Assembly: GCF_008795985.1 (NCBI RefSeq)
Contig: NZ_VMHP01000001.1
Span: 558,001 to 622,000, forward strand
Source of the DNA: Marinobacter halotolerans
Lineage (GTDB): Bacteria; Pseudomonadota; Gammaproteobacteria; Pseudomonadales; Oleiphilaceae
Direction: 5' to 3'
Length of the DNA stretch: 64,000 nucleotides
The notes beneath the pieces are model-generated. The model was not told the DNA's origin, made no database searches, and saw only the letters and a program-made list of their open reading frames with translations. How positions within the stretch are numbered: the first letter of the stretch is position 1; the number at the start of each line of letters is the position of its first letter. The position numbers were made by a program, and so were the translations under genes. Below, piece by piece: positions 8,977 through 18,444 of the stretch.

Positions 8977-10278
8977 ATGAAACCGATACTGATTATGATC
9001 GCCGCCCTGATGGGCGTGAGCACCGCCAGCGCCGTCGAACTGACGGACTGGCAACTGCCGGTCACCGCCACCTACGGTTATGGAACGGAAGCCGGCGAAT
9101 CCGTTCAGGGCGAGCTGGAACTTGCGCCTTCATCCAGGTTCTTGCTGGCCCCCGGCACACGACTGGAACTGTCTGCCCGCGCCCGGCTGGACGAAGTGGA
9201 CAGGCTGGCACCTGGCGAGCCGCCCCTGGAAACCTATTCCCCCCAATCCAGACCCCTCGCCCTGGGAGAAACCGGTACCCTGGAGCTGCGTGATGCCTAT
9301 ATTGAAATCGAACTGGACAACGGCATCGCCCGCTTCGGCAAACAGCAAATAGTCTGGGGCCGGCTCGATGGGCTCAAGGTATTGGACGCACTGAACCCGC
9401 AAAGTTATCGGGAGTTCATACTGGAAGACGCCGGTTATTCCCGTATCGGGCTGTGGAGCGGCTATCTGGACACCACACTGGAAGCCTGGCGTCTGGAGCT
9501 TGCGGTGATTCCCGATGCCAGCGGCCACGAAATTCCCGATGAGGGCGCCTGGTTCCAGTTAACCGCCCCCCGATTCCGGTACGGTGCCTCTCCGGGCCAG
9601 CCAGCGCCACCCATGAACACGGTTCGCGATCAAAGCCTGGTTGAGGAGACCGCCGCCGGCGTGCAGGTGTCTCGCTTCTTCGGCTCCGTTGGCGTCAGCG
9701 CCATGGCCTATTCCGGCATGGACCACCAACCACTGGGACGTATCCGGATCGTTGACAGTGCACCGCTGCTGGAGCGTTATTACGAACGTCGAAACCTTCT
9801 GGGGCTGAGTGCCGATATGGCCATCGGTTCCCTGGCGCTGCGTGCCGAAGCCGCCTGGCAGCCCGACCGCACGTTCAACACCCGTTCTGCAACCGTACTG
9901 GATACCGTCAATCGGGACCAGGCCACTCTGGCGCTGGGCGCGGATATATTCGCGCCGCTGGATCTGTTCGTTAACCTTCAGCTGCTGGTCGACAATGTGC
10001 GGAACGCACCAGCGACCCTCGTTCGCCCGACCCAGGACCGGATTGCCACAGCCGTTGTGCGCAGAAGCTTTAACTACGATACCGTCGACCTGGAATTTCG
10101 CATGAACAGTTCGCTGAACACCAGCGACCGAATGATGTCCGCTGCTGCCACCTACGATTACCGCTCCGACACCCAGCTGGAAGCACGCTTCGAAACCTTC
10201 CACGGCACCCAGCGCGGGCTGTTCGGCCAGTTTGAAGACCGGGACCGGCTGCTTTTCAGCCTGAAGCAGTTTTTCTAG
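8977..10278 (+). CDS. Outer-membrane beta-barrel protein, partner of the MMPL-LolA-like fusion (DUF1302-like)
   Basis: The 433-residue product has a Sec signal peptide (cleavage after ...VSTASA, residue 19), many alternating amphipathic strands, and a C-terminal phenylalanine in FSLKQFF, the usual outer-membrane barrel ending. The segment RDAYIEIELDNGIARFGKQQIVWG is reminiscent of DUF1302 and alginate-export-type porins. It starts 4 bp after the exporter stop, so it is surely cotranscribed and likely the outer-membrane part of the same transport pathway. The family assignment is tentative; the barrel nature is well supported. Confidence 0.8.
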   Translation: MKPILIMIAALMGVSTASAVELTDWQLPVTATYGYGTEAGESVQGELELAPSSRFLLAPGTRLELSARARLDEVDRLAPGEPPLETYSPQSRPLALGETGTLELRDAYIEIELDNGIARFGKQQIVWGRLDGLKVLDALNPQSYREFILEDAGYSRIGLWSGYLDTTLEAWRLELAVIPDASGHEIPDEGAWFQLTAPRFRYGASPGQPAPPMNTVRDQSLVEETAAGVQVSRFFGSVGVSAMAYSGMDHQPLGRIRIVDSAPLLERYYERRNLLGLSADMAIGSLALRAEAAWQPDRTFNTRSATVLDTVNRDQATLALGADIFAPLDLFVNLQLLVDNVRNAPATLVRPTQDRIATAVVRRSFNYDTVDLEFRMNSSLNTSDRMMSAAATYDYRSDTQLEARFETFHGTQRGLFGQFEDRDRLLFSLKQFF

Positions 10279-10337
10279 TAACAATCCGCATCTATGATGG
10301 GGCCGTACCTTTCCCTACAAACATAAGGAGAGAGAAC

Positions 10338-10610
10338 ATGAGCAACCCCATCATTGCGGACAACAAGCCGGTCAAAGTAACGCTCGAAGAGGGAAAGAAA
10401 TACGCGTTCTGCGCCTGCGGCCGATCCGGCAATCAGCCTTTTTGCGACGGCTCCCATTCGGGCACTGGCATTACCCCGAAGATGTTTACCGCAGAAGAAA
10501 ACACCCAGGCGTTCCTCTGCCAGTGCAAGCACACCAACGACGCGCCCTTCTGCGACGGTACCCACGCGAAGTTCGACAACGATCAGGTGGGCACCGAAGG
10601 GCCGGGCTGA
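10338..10610 (+). CDS. CDGSH iron-sulfur domain-containing protein
   Basis: A 90-residue soluble protein with two CDGSH-type [2Fe-2S] motifs, CACGRSGNQPFCDGSH (about residues 32-47) and CQCKHTNDAPFCDGTH (about 68-83). Each supplies the three Cys and one His ligands. Tandem-CDGSH proteins of this size are common in bacteria and are linked to redox and iron handling, but the precise role is unknown. AAGGAGAGAGAAC gives a strong ribosome site. It is separated by 59 bp from the barrel gene and probably has its own promoter. Confidence 0.92.
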   Translation: MSNPIIADNKPVKVTLEEGKKYAFCACGRSGNQPFCDGSHSGTGITPKMFTAEENTQAFLCQCKHTNDAPFCDGTHAKFDNDQVGTEGPG

Positions 10611-10637
10611 GACCTCTCCGGTGAACAGGAATAACCG

Positions 10638-12023
10638 CTAACCGGGCCTAATATTCTGATTTACCCGGAAAAGGTTTCCCGGATCGTACTTTTGCTTGAT
10701 CTCGACCAGCCTCTTGTAGGCTGAACCGTATGCAGACTCGACCCGGTCCTTTTCATCATCCGACAGAAAATTGATGTAGGCGCCACTGCTGGCATAAGGC
10801 CCGGCGGCTTTGAAGAAGGCCCGAGCCCATTGCCGGCAATCATCATCTTGTTCGGATGTGTCCCACCGCCCGTGCACATTCATCACATAGTTTGCATCAC
10901 GGCTGGAATAGGCCATGGCGTCCGGCGCTACGCGCCCGGTTGCCCCGCCAATCGAGGCGATGAAGATCTCACAGTGGGGCGACGGCAGTCGGTTCCCGTA
11001 GTCCAGCGCAACGCGGACCATATCGTCGGTCAGTTCCACAAAGTTGTGGGATTTCCAGTAATTACGAGCCCCGTCCGTCAACAATGGATCAAATGCCTGC
11101 TGCCAATCGGTATAGGGCTGAACGCCAATATGCTCGCCGTGAGCTTCGCCCAAGGACCGCAGCGGTGCAATCAGCTTTTCACCTACGGCCGGGTCGCCCG
11201 CATAGCAGATTGCCAGGGCGACAATGGGCTTGCCATGAACCGACGCGGGTAGAAAAGGTAGTGGCGGCGCATGGCGAATCACCAACCACACGTTCAGTTC
11301 ATCGGGCATTGTTTCAGTGAAGCGCGCAAAGCCGTTCACCACCGACTGGGCCTGGTCGAAGGGGAAAACCATCAGCCCGCTCAACAACTCCGGCCCCACC
11401 GGGTGCAGCTGGAACTCGAACCGGGTAACGACGCCAAAATTGCCGCCGCCTCCCCGCGTACCCCAGAACAAGTCCGGATTCTCAGTGGCACTGGCTCGAG
11501 CCTGACGGCCATCGGCGGTCACCATCTCGACCGAAACCAGGTTGTCGACGGTCATTCCAAACTTGCGACTGAGCCAGCCAAACCCGCCGCCGAGGGTCAG
11601 GCCTGCAACGCCAGTGGTGGAATTGATTCCCAGCGGCGTCGCCAGCCCATGGGCCTGCGCTGCTGCATCAAAATCGGACAGCGTGCAGCCAGGTCCCACG
11701 TGTGCACGTTGTTTCTCGACATCCACCTCGACATCCCGCATTTGCGACAGGTCAATCATTAGCCCGCCGTCACACACTGCATTCCCCGCGATGTTATGCC
11801 CGCCCCCCTTGATCGAGACCAGCATGGAATGATCGCGACCAAAGTTGACCGCGGCTACCACATCCTCCGCCGACTGACATCGGGCAATCAATGCCGGTTT
11901 GCGATCAATCATGGCGTTCCATATCTGACGTGCCTCGTCATAACCGGCGTCGCCTGTTTGGTATAAAGAGCCACCGAACTGCCCCCTGAAGGTATCCACT
12001 GTTCCTTGCTGTAATTCGGTCAT
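10638..12023 (-). CDS. FAD-binding oxidoreductase with berberine-bridge (BBE) domain
   Basis: 461 residues. An N-terminal FAD_binding_4 domain (about 40-215) contains IKGGGHNIAG, where His76 is the expected covalent FAD attachment. The substrate domain follows, and a C-terminal BBE motif (YDPGNLFRVNQNI) ends the protein. The second flavin-linking Cys of bicovalent members appears to be Asn in INSTTGVAGLTLGGG, so I expect monocovalent FAD. No signal peptide is visible. Members oxidise sugars, alcohols or secondary metabolites; the substrate is unknown. GGGAG precedes the ATG. It is divergent from the flavin monooxygenase-like gene across a 234-bp region that holds no other gene. Confidence 0.88.
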   Translation of the reverse strand: MTELQQGTVDTFRGQFGGSLYQTGDAGYDEARQIWNAMIDRKPALIARCQSAEDVVAAVNFGRDHSMLVSIKGGGHNIAGNAVCDGGLMIDLSQMRDVEVDVEKQRAHVGPGCTLSDFDAAAQAHGLATPLGINSTTGVAGLTLGGGFGWLSRKFGMTVDNLVSVEMVTADGRQARASATENPDLFWGTRGGGGNFGVVTRFEFQLHPVGPELLSGLMVFPFDQAQSVVNGFARFTETMPDELNVWLVIRHAPPLPFLPASVHGKPIVALAICYAGDPAVGEKLIAPLRSLGEAHGEHIGVQPYTDWQQAFDPLLTDGARNYWKSHNFVELTDDMVRVALDYGNRLPSPHCEIFIASIGGATGRVAPDAMAYSSRDANYVMNVHGRWDTSEQDDDCRQWARAFFKAAGPYASSGAYINFLSDDEKDRVESAYGSAYKRLVEIKQKYDPGNLFRVNQNIRPG

Positions 12024-12257
12024 AACCGTCTCCCTGCCCCAGATAGGGCTTGATTCTTGAGCTTGCGCTCTTCCAACGGGAAAACCAGCCGGTTATTAGA
12101 CTGTTTGGGGCCTATAGCTTTTCTGTTAGACCAATTTATTTAATGCAGTTGTGAATAATGGCGCTTCCTGTCCGGCGGGTGTAGCTTGGTATTCAACGCA
12201 ATGCGTCGATCACTCCCTACCCCTATCGGGATGCCACCGCATTTGCTGGAGCGCCTG

Positions 12258-13547
12258 ATGACTGTGGATCTCGATCTGATAATCGTGGGCGGGGGGATTG
12301 GCGGCGTTATCTGCCTGAAGTACGCCAGAGACGCGGGGCTTAATGCGCTGCTACTTGAGCGAGGCAATCGAGTGGGTGGTCTGTGGCGCGACCTGCCAAG
12401 CTGGCAGGACATTCAGTTTCGCAAAGAAGACTGGACCCTGGGCAACCTGCCACTTTCCGGCGAGGACCAGCCCAGCATCCTGGGCAACATCGAAGCCTGG
12501 GTCGAGCGCTTTGACCTGGCCCCTTATATCCGCCTGAATGCGGCCGTCACAAGTGCCCGACAGGGCGAAAACGGCTGGCGGCTCACCACAGATACCGGAA
12601 ACCATGAGGCAAGGTGGCTCATCGCAGCCACCGGCGGACACAACCGCCCTCGCCTCCCGCAGGTCGAACGCGTCGATGCCACGGTCACCGAATACCATTC
12701 CTCCGCCTTACGCGATCCCGAGTTGCTGAGAGGCAAACGGGTCACGGTGGTTGGCGGCGGAGCCTCCGCCTATGACCTTCTGGACCTTTGCTTCGCCCAT
12801 GGCGCGGCCGGAGTCAACTGGATCTACCGCTCCACCAAATGGATGCGCCCAACGCGGAAAGGCAAACACCTGGGGATCGACATGCGCATTCTGGCCAGGT
12901 ATCAGATGCTCTGCCTGCCGGCCAACCTGATCTACCGACTGACCAGCAAGGATCTGCGGGCAAGGTACGCGAAAGCAGGCCTCAACGAGATCATGCCAGA
13001 GAGCGATTTCGACATCCGTCGCGACCAGCTCATACCGGGCCGACCGGGCATGATCAAAAACTTTGCCAGCATTGAACGCCATCGTGGCGAAGTCAGTTCA
13101 ATCCATGACAATACCCTGACACTTTCCAGCGGTGAGCAGATGGAAACCGATCTGCTGCTATGGGGCACCGGCTATAACGTCGACTTTGATTTCCTTGGCC
13201 TGGAAGCAATCAGTGGCGCAAGAAACCTGAACGAGATTAGCAGTCGCTGCTACTCCGGGTTCCTGTGTGCCGACGCGCCCAACCTCTTCCTGCTGGCTCC
13301 GGGAGTGCTCGAACGCAATACCTCAACGCCCTGGGCCTATGCCCATGTGGCCAGATCCATCATGTCTCATATCCGGGGCAGACCGGTCTTCGTAAGACCG
13401 CCCGCTGAGGGCCTGATCAATCATTTTGATATGCTCAAACTGCTGGCACCGGAGGATCGCAGAAACTTCCCATTCGTTATCTGGTATCTGAAGTATCTCT
13501 GGCTCGCAATCTGCCATCCCTGGAAACGGCCAATGCCGATCCCCTGA
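12258..13547 (+). CDS. NAD(P)/FAD-dependent monooxygenase-like flavoprotein
   Basis: 429 residues from ATG 12258 (TGGAG 7 nt upstream; TTG 12186 is a possible but less likely longer start). The FAD Rossmann motif IIVGGGIGG lies near residues 7-15, and a second nucleotide motif VTVVGGGASAYD near 167-178. Between them is YHSSALRDP, which resembles the fingerprint of class B flavin monooxygenases. The product is probably a cytoplasmic oxygenase of ketones, amines or sulfides, but an oxidoreductase without oxygenation is possible. It is divergently paired with a BBE-type flavoprotein. Confidence 0.8.
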   Translation: MTVDLDLIIVGGGIGGVICLKYARDAGLNALLLERGNRVGGLWRDLPSWQDIQFRKEDWTLGNLPLSGEDQPSILGNIEAWVERFDLAPYIRLNAAVTSARQGENGWRLTTDTGNHEARWLIAATGGHNRPRLPQVERVDATVTEYHSSALRDPELLRGKRVTVVGGGASAYDLLDLCFAHGAAGVNWIYRSTKWMRPTRKGKHLGIDMRILARYQMLCLPANLIYRLTSKDLRARYAKAGLNEIMPESDFDIRRDQLIPGRPGMIKNFASIERHRGEVSSIHDNTLTLSSGEQMETDLLLWGTGYNVDFDFLGLEAISGARNLNEISSRCYSGFLCADAPNLFLLAPGVLERNTSTPWAYAHVARSIMSHIRGRPVFVRPPAEGLINHFDMLKLLAPEDRRNFPFVIWYLKYLWLAICHPWKRPMPIP

Positions 13548-13626
13548 ACGACCACGTGTGCAATAATCTGTTCCAGTTTTTGATAGGATTTCGGATGCAT
13601 ACCCCCTATTCGACGGGAGGTGGATT

Positions 13627-13923
13627 ATGGATAAATCCGAACGCTGGTCGCAGAAGGTGACCCAATCCAGCGATGCCCTGGACCTGGAGGGCGGCGTGTT
13701 CTCCCTTGAGGATCCCCGGGAGATTGCCCAGTCCCTGAAACAGTCTGCCGAAGAGAGCAAGCGTCGAAAATCAGACCCCTACCGGTCGGCCATGTCGATG
13801 CTCACGTTCTACATCAACAGGGCAGGCAAACAGCTGCCTGCGGAACAGAAAGAGCGTCTCGAACAAGCCAAGGATGAATTGCGTGTGCTATTTGGACGCT
13901 CCCAAAAGCATCCCCGGAAATAG
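13627..13923 (+). CDS. DUF3175 family protein
   Basis: A 98-residue basic, helical protein matching DUF3175: RWSQKVTQSSDALDLEGGVF at residues 6-25, then the conserved YRSAMSMLTFYINRAGKQL near 57-75. Family members are small, often in genomes with DNA-repair or stress clusters, and have no assigned function. ACGGGAGG precedes the start. PolX, a repair polymerase, lies convergent just downstream; this may be chance. Confidence 0.85.
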   Translation: MDKSERWSQKVTQSSDALDLEGGVFSLEDPREIAQSLKQSAEESKRRKSDPYRSAMSMLTFYINRAGKQLPAEQKERLEQAKDELRVLFGRSQKHPRK

Positions 13924-13958
13924 AACACCTCGCCCCGTGAAACGACGGACCGCATAAG

Positions 13959-15671
13959 TCAGCGTGCCAGAATCTTCTGAAGCTGCTTCAGGGTGCGCGT
14001 GTTGAGCAGGTGCTTCTTTTCCATCCAGCCCCGGCGGGCCTGGGCGACGCCCAGATGCATGAAACGCAGATGGTCTGTGGCGTGGGCATCGGTCGAGACT
14101 GCCCCCAGAACGCCGGCCTCCCGCAGCATGCCGGCATAACGGCCGGCAAGGTCCAGCCGGCTGGGCTGAGCATTGAGCTCCAGGCAGCAGCCACGCTCGG
14201 CGGCCGCCTCGATCACCGTCTCCAGGTCGATCTCATAGGCCTCACGCTGGTTGATCAGCCGCCCGGTGGGGTGGCCCAGAATGTTGAAGCGGGGGTTGTC
14301 CATGGCCCGCAGCACCCGTTCTGTCTGTTTCTTTTTTGGTAACTCGAATTTCGAGTGTATGGAGCCGACGGTGATGTCCAGTTCATCCAGAACCTCGTCC
14401 GGCAGATCCAGCTTGCCGTCTTCAAGAATGTCCACTTCGATTCCCTTCAGCACACGGATACCGTCAAGCTCCTCGTTAAGTTTATCGATCTCCGCGATCT
14501 GCCGGCGCAGACGCTTGGCGTCCAGGCCATTGGCCATGGTCAGACGTTTGGAGTGATCGGTGATGGCGATGTATTCATAATCCAGGCGCCTCGCCTCCTC
14601 CGCCATTTCCCGGAGGCTGTTGCCGCCATCGGTGGCGCTGGTGTGCATGTGGAGATCTCCCCGGATGTCGTCCTCCTCGACCAGATCTGGCAGACGGCCT
14701 TTTCGAGCGGCTTCAATTTCGCCTTTGTTCTCCCGCAACTCCGGTGGAATCCAGGGCAGATCCACCTGTTCAAATACTTCTGACTCGGTTTTGCCAGCGA
14801 TGCGCTTCTGTCCACGGTAAACGCCGTACTCGTTTACCTTGAGCTTCTTCTCACCGGCCATCTTGCGGATGGCAACGTTATGGGCCTGTGACCCGGTAAA
14901 ATAATGCAGCGCGGCGCCGAAGCTGGATGCCTTCACCACCCGCAGGTCCACCTGCAAACCCGATGTCAGGTATACGGTGGCGCGGGTTTTTCCCTGTGAG
15001 GCGACTTTGGCCACTTCAGGGTGATTGGTGAAACGATCCATGACCGGCTTACTGTCTGCACTGGCGACCAGGATATCCAGATCACCCACAGTCTCCTTGC
15101 GCCGGCGATAGCTGCCGGCCACCTCGATCTGGCTGACTTCCTCCACCTCGTTCAGATACTTCACCAGGGATGTGGCCACCTGCTCCGCCTCTCCCAGGCG
15201 GGTGCGACTTTCCCGGTTACCGAACTTGCTGACTTCATCAAGAATCTTCTGCTCGGTCTTAGCGCCAAACCCCGAAAGCTTGCTGATTTTGCCGGCTTCC
15301 GCCGCCTCCTTCAGCTGCTTCAGGGTAGTAATACTCAGCGCCTCATGGATGGCCCGGGTGCGCTTGGGCCCCAGCTGGTCCAGCCTCATCAGCTCGCTGA
15401 GCTGGCCGGGAACCTCTTTCTGCAGTGTTTTCAGCTGGCGCAGGTTGCCGGTTTTTACCAGTTCCCTGATCTTTTCAGCCAGGTCATCGCCGATCCCCTT
15501 GATGGCGCTCAGGTCTTCACCCTCGGCCACCCTTTCTTCCATGGGCCGGGCCGAGCCCTCCACAATACTGGCAACGTTGCGGTAGGCGCGAACCCGGAAC
15601 GGATTGTCGCCCCGGATTTCCAGTAAATCGGCCAACTCATGAAATTTACGGGCAATCTCTGCGTTATGCAT
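13959..15671 (-). CDS. polX: DNA polymerase X / 3'-5' exonuclease PolX
   Basis: 570 residues of the bacterial PolX type. Helix-hairpin-helix DNA-binding segments lie in the first 150 residues (AIKGIGDDLAEKI, LSGFGAKTEQKI). The nucleotidyltransferase palm has catalytic aspartates in GDLDI (198 and 200 area) and VDLRV (Asp242). A C-terminal PHP domain starts at HMHTSATDG (341-349) and provides the manganese-dependent 3'-5' exonuclease. It acts in gap-filling and base-excision repair. All key residues are present and the length is normal. GGAGG precedes ATG 15671. It is convergent with the DUF3175 gene and divergent from the large unknown gene. Confidence 0.94.
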   Translation of the reverse strand: MHNAEIARKFHELADLLEIRGDNPFRVRAYRNVASIVEGSARPMEERVAEGEDLSAIKGIGDDLAEKIRELVKTGNLRQLKTLQKEVPGQLSELMRLDQLGPKRTRAIHEALSITTLKQLKEAAEAGKISKLSGFGAKTEQKILDEVSKFGNRESRTRLGEAEQVATSLVKYLNEVEEVSQIEVAGSYRRRKETVGDLDILVASADSKPVMDRFTNHPEVAKVASQGKTRATVYLTSGLQVDLRVVKASSFGAALHYFTGSQAHNVAIRKMAGEKKLKVNEYGVYRGQKRIAGKTESEVFEQVDLPWIPPELRENKGEIEAARKGRLPDLVEEDDIRGDLHMHTSATDGGNSLREMAEEARRLDYEYIAITDHSKRLTMANGLDAKRLRRQIAEIDKLNEELDGIRVLKGIEVDILEDGKLDLPDEVLDELDITVGSIHSKFELPKKKQTERVLRAMDNPRFNILGHPTGRLINQREAYEIDLETVIEAAAERGCCLELNAQPSRLDLAGRYAGMLREAGVLGAVSTDAHATDHLRFMHLGVAQARRGWMEKKHLLNTRTLKQLQKILAR

Positions 15672-15841
15672 GCTCTAGCCTCCCTGCGCCTGTCTGCGGG
15701 ACTAACCGTAGTCTGTGGTCTGACTTTTATGCCTTTTTTCAGTCTAGTCGAACAAAACAACCCCACAGCTGGAATGAATACCACTGGAACATCCGACATC
15801 GCAGGTTGACATGCCACGGGCTTGGCACAAGGATGGGTGGT

Positions 15842-17830
15842 ATGAGCAGAGACGATCAGGAACCGGAAAACCGGAACAACGGCGTAGCAACCGAACATCT
15901 GCAGACCCTGGATGCGGCCATTCAGCGACTTACGGAGGCCAATGCCATTCACGGTGTGTCACCGGTGTTCGAGGTGATAGACGCGGCCAAGCCTCTGATG
16001 TTCAGCCCCGAGGGCCTGGATGAACTTTACGAGCGCGTAACGGCCATTGAGTCCGCCGGGTTCTTTGGCGGCAGCGATTGGGACTACCCGCAGACATTGG
16101 TGCCCTCCCTCGCTGCACGCACGGTCCGCCACGGTGAGCCGGCTGCAACACTCGTTGAAAGCCTGAGCCAGATCCGCCTTCTGGCAGTGGCCAAGGGCGA
16201 CTTTACCCACCCCTCTATCTCGGCGGAACATGCCCACCATTTTCTCGCCCAGGTACTGGCGATGAACCTTGATCTGGTGGTGGGGGATCTCCACGAAAGC
16301 GACCGTTTACGGCCCGATCAGCTCGGCTACATTGTTCAGAGCCTGTACCGTTATCTACTGGAGCATCTGGGCTACGAGAACCTGCTGGAGCATCTGGTGG
16401 CGGAAGTCTGGCGCATTCTCGCTCAGCGCCCGGTCCAGGTCGCAGGCGTCAAACACATGGTGACCCAGATTGCGGTCTGCCTGGAAAAGCCGGACGCGCT
16501 CGGCGGCGAAGTCAACGAAGATGCCCTACAACTGATCAACGCCGTGTTCAGCCCTACCGAGGGTTGCCGTGAAGACCCGGGTTTCGATGTCTACACCGAA
16601 CGGCTGGCGGAGATGGACGATGCCACCCTGCTTCAGGAGGCCATCGCCTTTGCCAAGGCCATGCACAGTACCGGCCTGGTATCCGCCTACATGCCGGTCT
16701 TCATTCGTTACCTGCGCGGCCGCTGGAATGCGTTGATTCCCACTGCATTGGGACTGAGCTACACCGGGGCCGACGCGTTTCACTGCTACCCGGCGCTGAT
16801 CCACACCCTGATTGACGAAGCCCTGTTTCCGGAAACCAGTCAGTGCGCCTATGGCCTGGCCATGATGCTCGAGCGGGGCATTCTTTACTCGCCACCGGTG
16901 GCGCCTTCCCTGTGGCGGCAAATACGCCTGCCACTGTGCGATGCGGCGGCTGAAAAAATCGGGGAAGTGTTCGGCAACAGCCGACCTCCCGAATGCTTCC
17001 TGCTCGCCGATGTACTGAATGTGCTCGGCCGCCCGCTGGGCGTGGGACAGGGCAACTACCCCACCTGCCAGTCCACGCGAGCCCTGTCCATGTGGGCCTA
17101 TAACATGCCGGCCGAATTGCTTCGGATGCTCGCCTGGGCAGCAAGGGACGATGAGATCGTGATGCGCTTTGAAGGAAACAGTATTTCGTCACGGGAACTG
17201 GGTACCGGCCTGGCCACCGAGCCGCCGGTAGATGTAGACGCGGTGTCCCTACTGACGGTGCCGCATCTGGATCGCATCTATTTCGAAATGGGGCGGCGCA
17301 GTATCGGCCGCGGTGAAGATCCGCATAAATGGGTCAACGCCGAATTCCACGGTGACCATGTGGGCCACGGATTCCGCATCGCCGTAGACGTTTTTACCGG
17401 CAACCTGAAAGACTTCGAAGGATTCATTCGCGACTTCTATGCCGCCTATCATCCCTTCTACAACGGGAATATTCCGGTCATCAATCCACAACCGGCCGGC
17501 ATTGCGGTAACCGACAGCGCCACCCGCTTTCTGGGCTGGCACGCCATCACCATCCAGCGGCTTGCACTGGACGCCGAGAAAACCATGCGCGTCTACTTCT
17601 TTAACCCCAACAACGACAGCGGGCAGAACTGGGGCCAGGGAATAGTCACCTCAACCCACGGCCACAGTGAGCGCTACGGCGAGGCCTCGTTGCCGGTGGC
17701 CGAGTTCGTCTCCCGTCTGTATGTCTTTCACTATGACCCTCTGGAAATCGCTGAGCCGTCGGATGTCCCGGCAGAGGAAGTCCATCGGGCCATGGAACTG
17801 GCACGGGGCAGCTGGGCCGCCGAACGCTAG
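15842..17830 (+). CDS. Uncharacterised 662-residue protein with a papain-like Cys/His/Asn pattern
   Basis: I do not recognise a named family. There is no signal peptide or membrane helix, so it is probably cytoplasmic. Residues 1-390 look alpha-helical and repeat-like. The C-terminal third contains VGQGNYPTCQSTRALSMWAY (Cys409 at the start of a helix), then FLGWHAITIQRL (His567) and MRVYFFNPNND (Asn588). That order and spacing resemble papain-fold peptidases and transglutaminases. A second His-rich stretch, FHGDHVGHGF (502-511), could take part instead. ATG 15842 has AAGGATGGGTGG upstream; TTG 15806 is a weaker alternative. It is divergent from polX. Function unknown; the peptidase idea is inference. 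Confidence 0.75.
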   Translation: MSRDDQEPENRNNGVATEHLQTLDAAIQRLTEANAIHGVSPVFEVIDAAKPLMFSPEGLDELYERVTAIESAGFFGGSDWDYPQTLVPSLAARTVRHGEPAATLVESLSQIRLLAVAKGDFTHPSISAEHAHHFLAQVLAMNLDLVVGDLHESDRLRPDQLGYIVQSLYRYLLEHLGYENLLEHLVAEVWRILAQRPVQVAGVKHMVTQIAVCLEKPDALGGEVNEDALQLINAVFSPTEGCREDPGFDVYTERLAEMDDATLLQEAIAFAKAMHSTGLVSAYMPVFIRYLRGRWNALIPTALGLSYTGADAFHCYPALIHTLIDEALFPETSQCAYGLAMMLERGILYSPPVAPSLWRQIRLPLCDAAAEKIGEVFGNSRPPECFLLADVLNVLGRPLGVGQGNYPTCQSTRALSMWAYNMPAELLRMLAWAARDDEIVMRFEGNSISSRELGTGLATEPPVDVDAVSLLTVPHLDRIYFEMGRRSIGRGEDPHKWVNAEFHGDHVGHGFRIAVDVFTGNLKDFEGFIRDFYAAYHPFYNGNIPVINPQPAGIAVTDSATRFLGWHAITIQRLALDAEKTMRVYFFNPNNDSGQNWGQGIVTSTHGHSERYGEASLPVAEFVSRLYVFHYDPLEIAEPSDVPAEEVHRAMELARGSWAAER

Positions 17831-17980
17831 GTAAGTCGCCGAGTCACCGACCATCAGGCGCCCTGTTGACGAGGTACAGCTGCCGTGTTTAAGTCAGACA
17901 GGGTTCATTTCGGGTGAGTTTTCGAGCTACGCCGATAGGCCCTGAAGCGATACAGCGACCAGAGACGGAAAGGAGGCACC

Positions 17981-18406
17981 ATGAAACGCAACGCAAGCGC
18001 ACATTGGGAAGGCAGCCTGAAGGATGGCAAGGGTACGGTTTCCACACAGAGTGGCGTACTTTCAAAGCAACAGTATTCCTTCAAGACCCGTTTTGAAGAT
18101 GGCAAAGGCACCAACCCGGAGGAACTTCTGGGAGCAGCCCACGCAGGCTGTTTCTCCATGGCACTGTCCATGATCCTGGGTGAGTCTGACTATGTGCCTG
18201 ACAGCATTGACACCAAGGCTGGTGTCACCCTGAGCGAAGGCAGCGACGGCTTCGAAATATCGGCCATCCATTTTGACGTAACGGCGAAGGTACCTGGCAT
18301 TGAACAGTCGAAGTTCCTTGAAGCAGCCAATGCCGCCAAAATGAACTGTCCCGTATCTAAAGCCCTGAAGTCCGACATCACTATGGACATTCACCTGAAC
18401 GAATAG
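17981..18406 (+). CDS. osmC: OsmC family peroxiredoxin
   Basis: The 141-residue product is of the OsmC/Ohr superfamily, which reduces organic hydroperoxides by a thiol mechanism. Both redox cysteines are present: HAGCFSM near residues 53-59 and MNCPVSKAL near 117-125. The N-terminal segment (residues 1-12) and the [15 protein letters not shown] helix point to OsmC proper more than Ohr. AAAGGAGGC gives an excellent ribosome site. Its stop (TAG at 18404) precedes the TenA gene by 38 bp, so the two may be cotranscribed. Confidence 0.9.
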   Translation: MKRNASAHWEGSLKDGKGTVSTQSGVLSKQQYSFKTRFEDGKGTNPEELLGAAHAGCFSMALSMILGESDYVPDSIDTKAGVTLSEGSDGFEISAIHFDVTAKVPGIEQSKFLEAANAAKMNCPVSKALKSDITMDIHLNE

Positions 18407-18444
18407 TGTTCCCTCAGGACTACCTTGGGAGTATAGGCAGCACG

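Noticed and set aside
9559..10284. 241-residue minus-strand reading frame opposite the outer-membrane barrel
   Set aside because: Antisense shadow of a GC-rich gene; composition is Gly/Gln/His-rich without any domain.
11271..11762. 163-residue plus-strand reading frame inside the BBE oxidoreductase
   Set aside because: Lies fully within a confident minus-strand gene and shows no conserved pattern.
18407..18444. Possible TPP riboswitch before tenA
   Set aside because: The gap is only 38 bp and has none of the conserved THI-box sequences.
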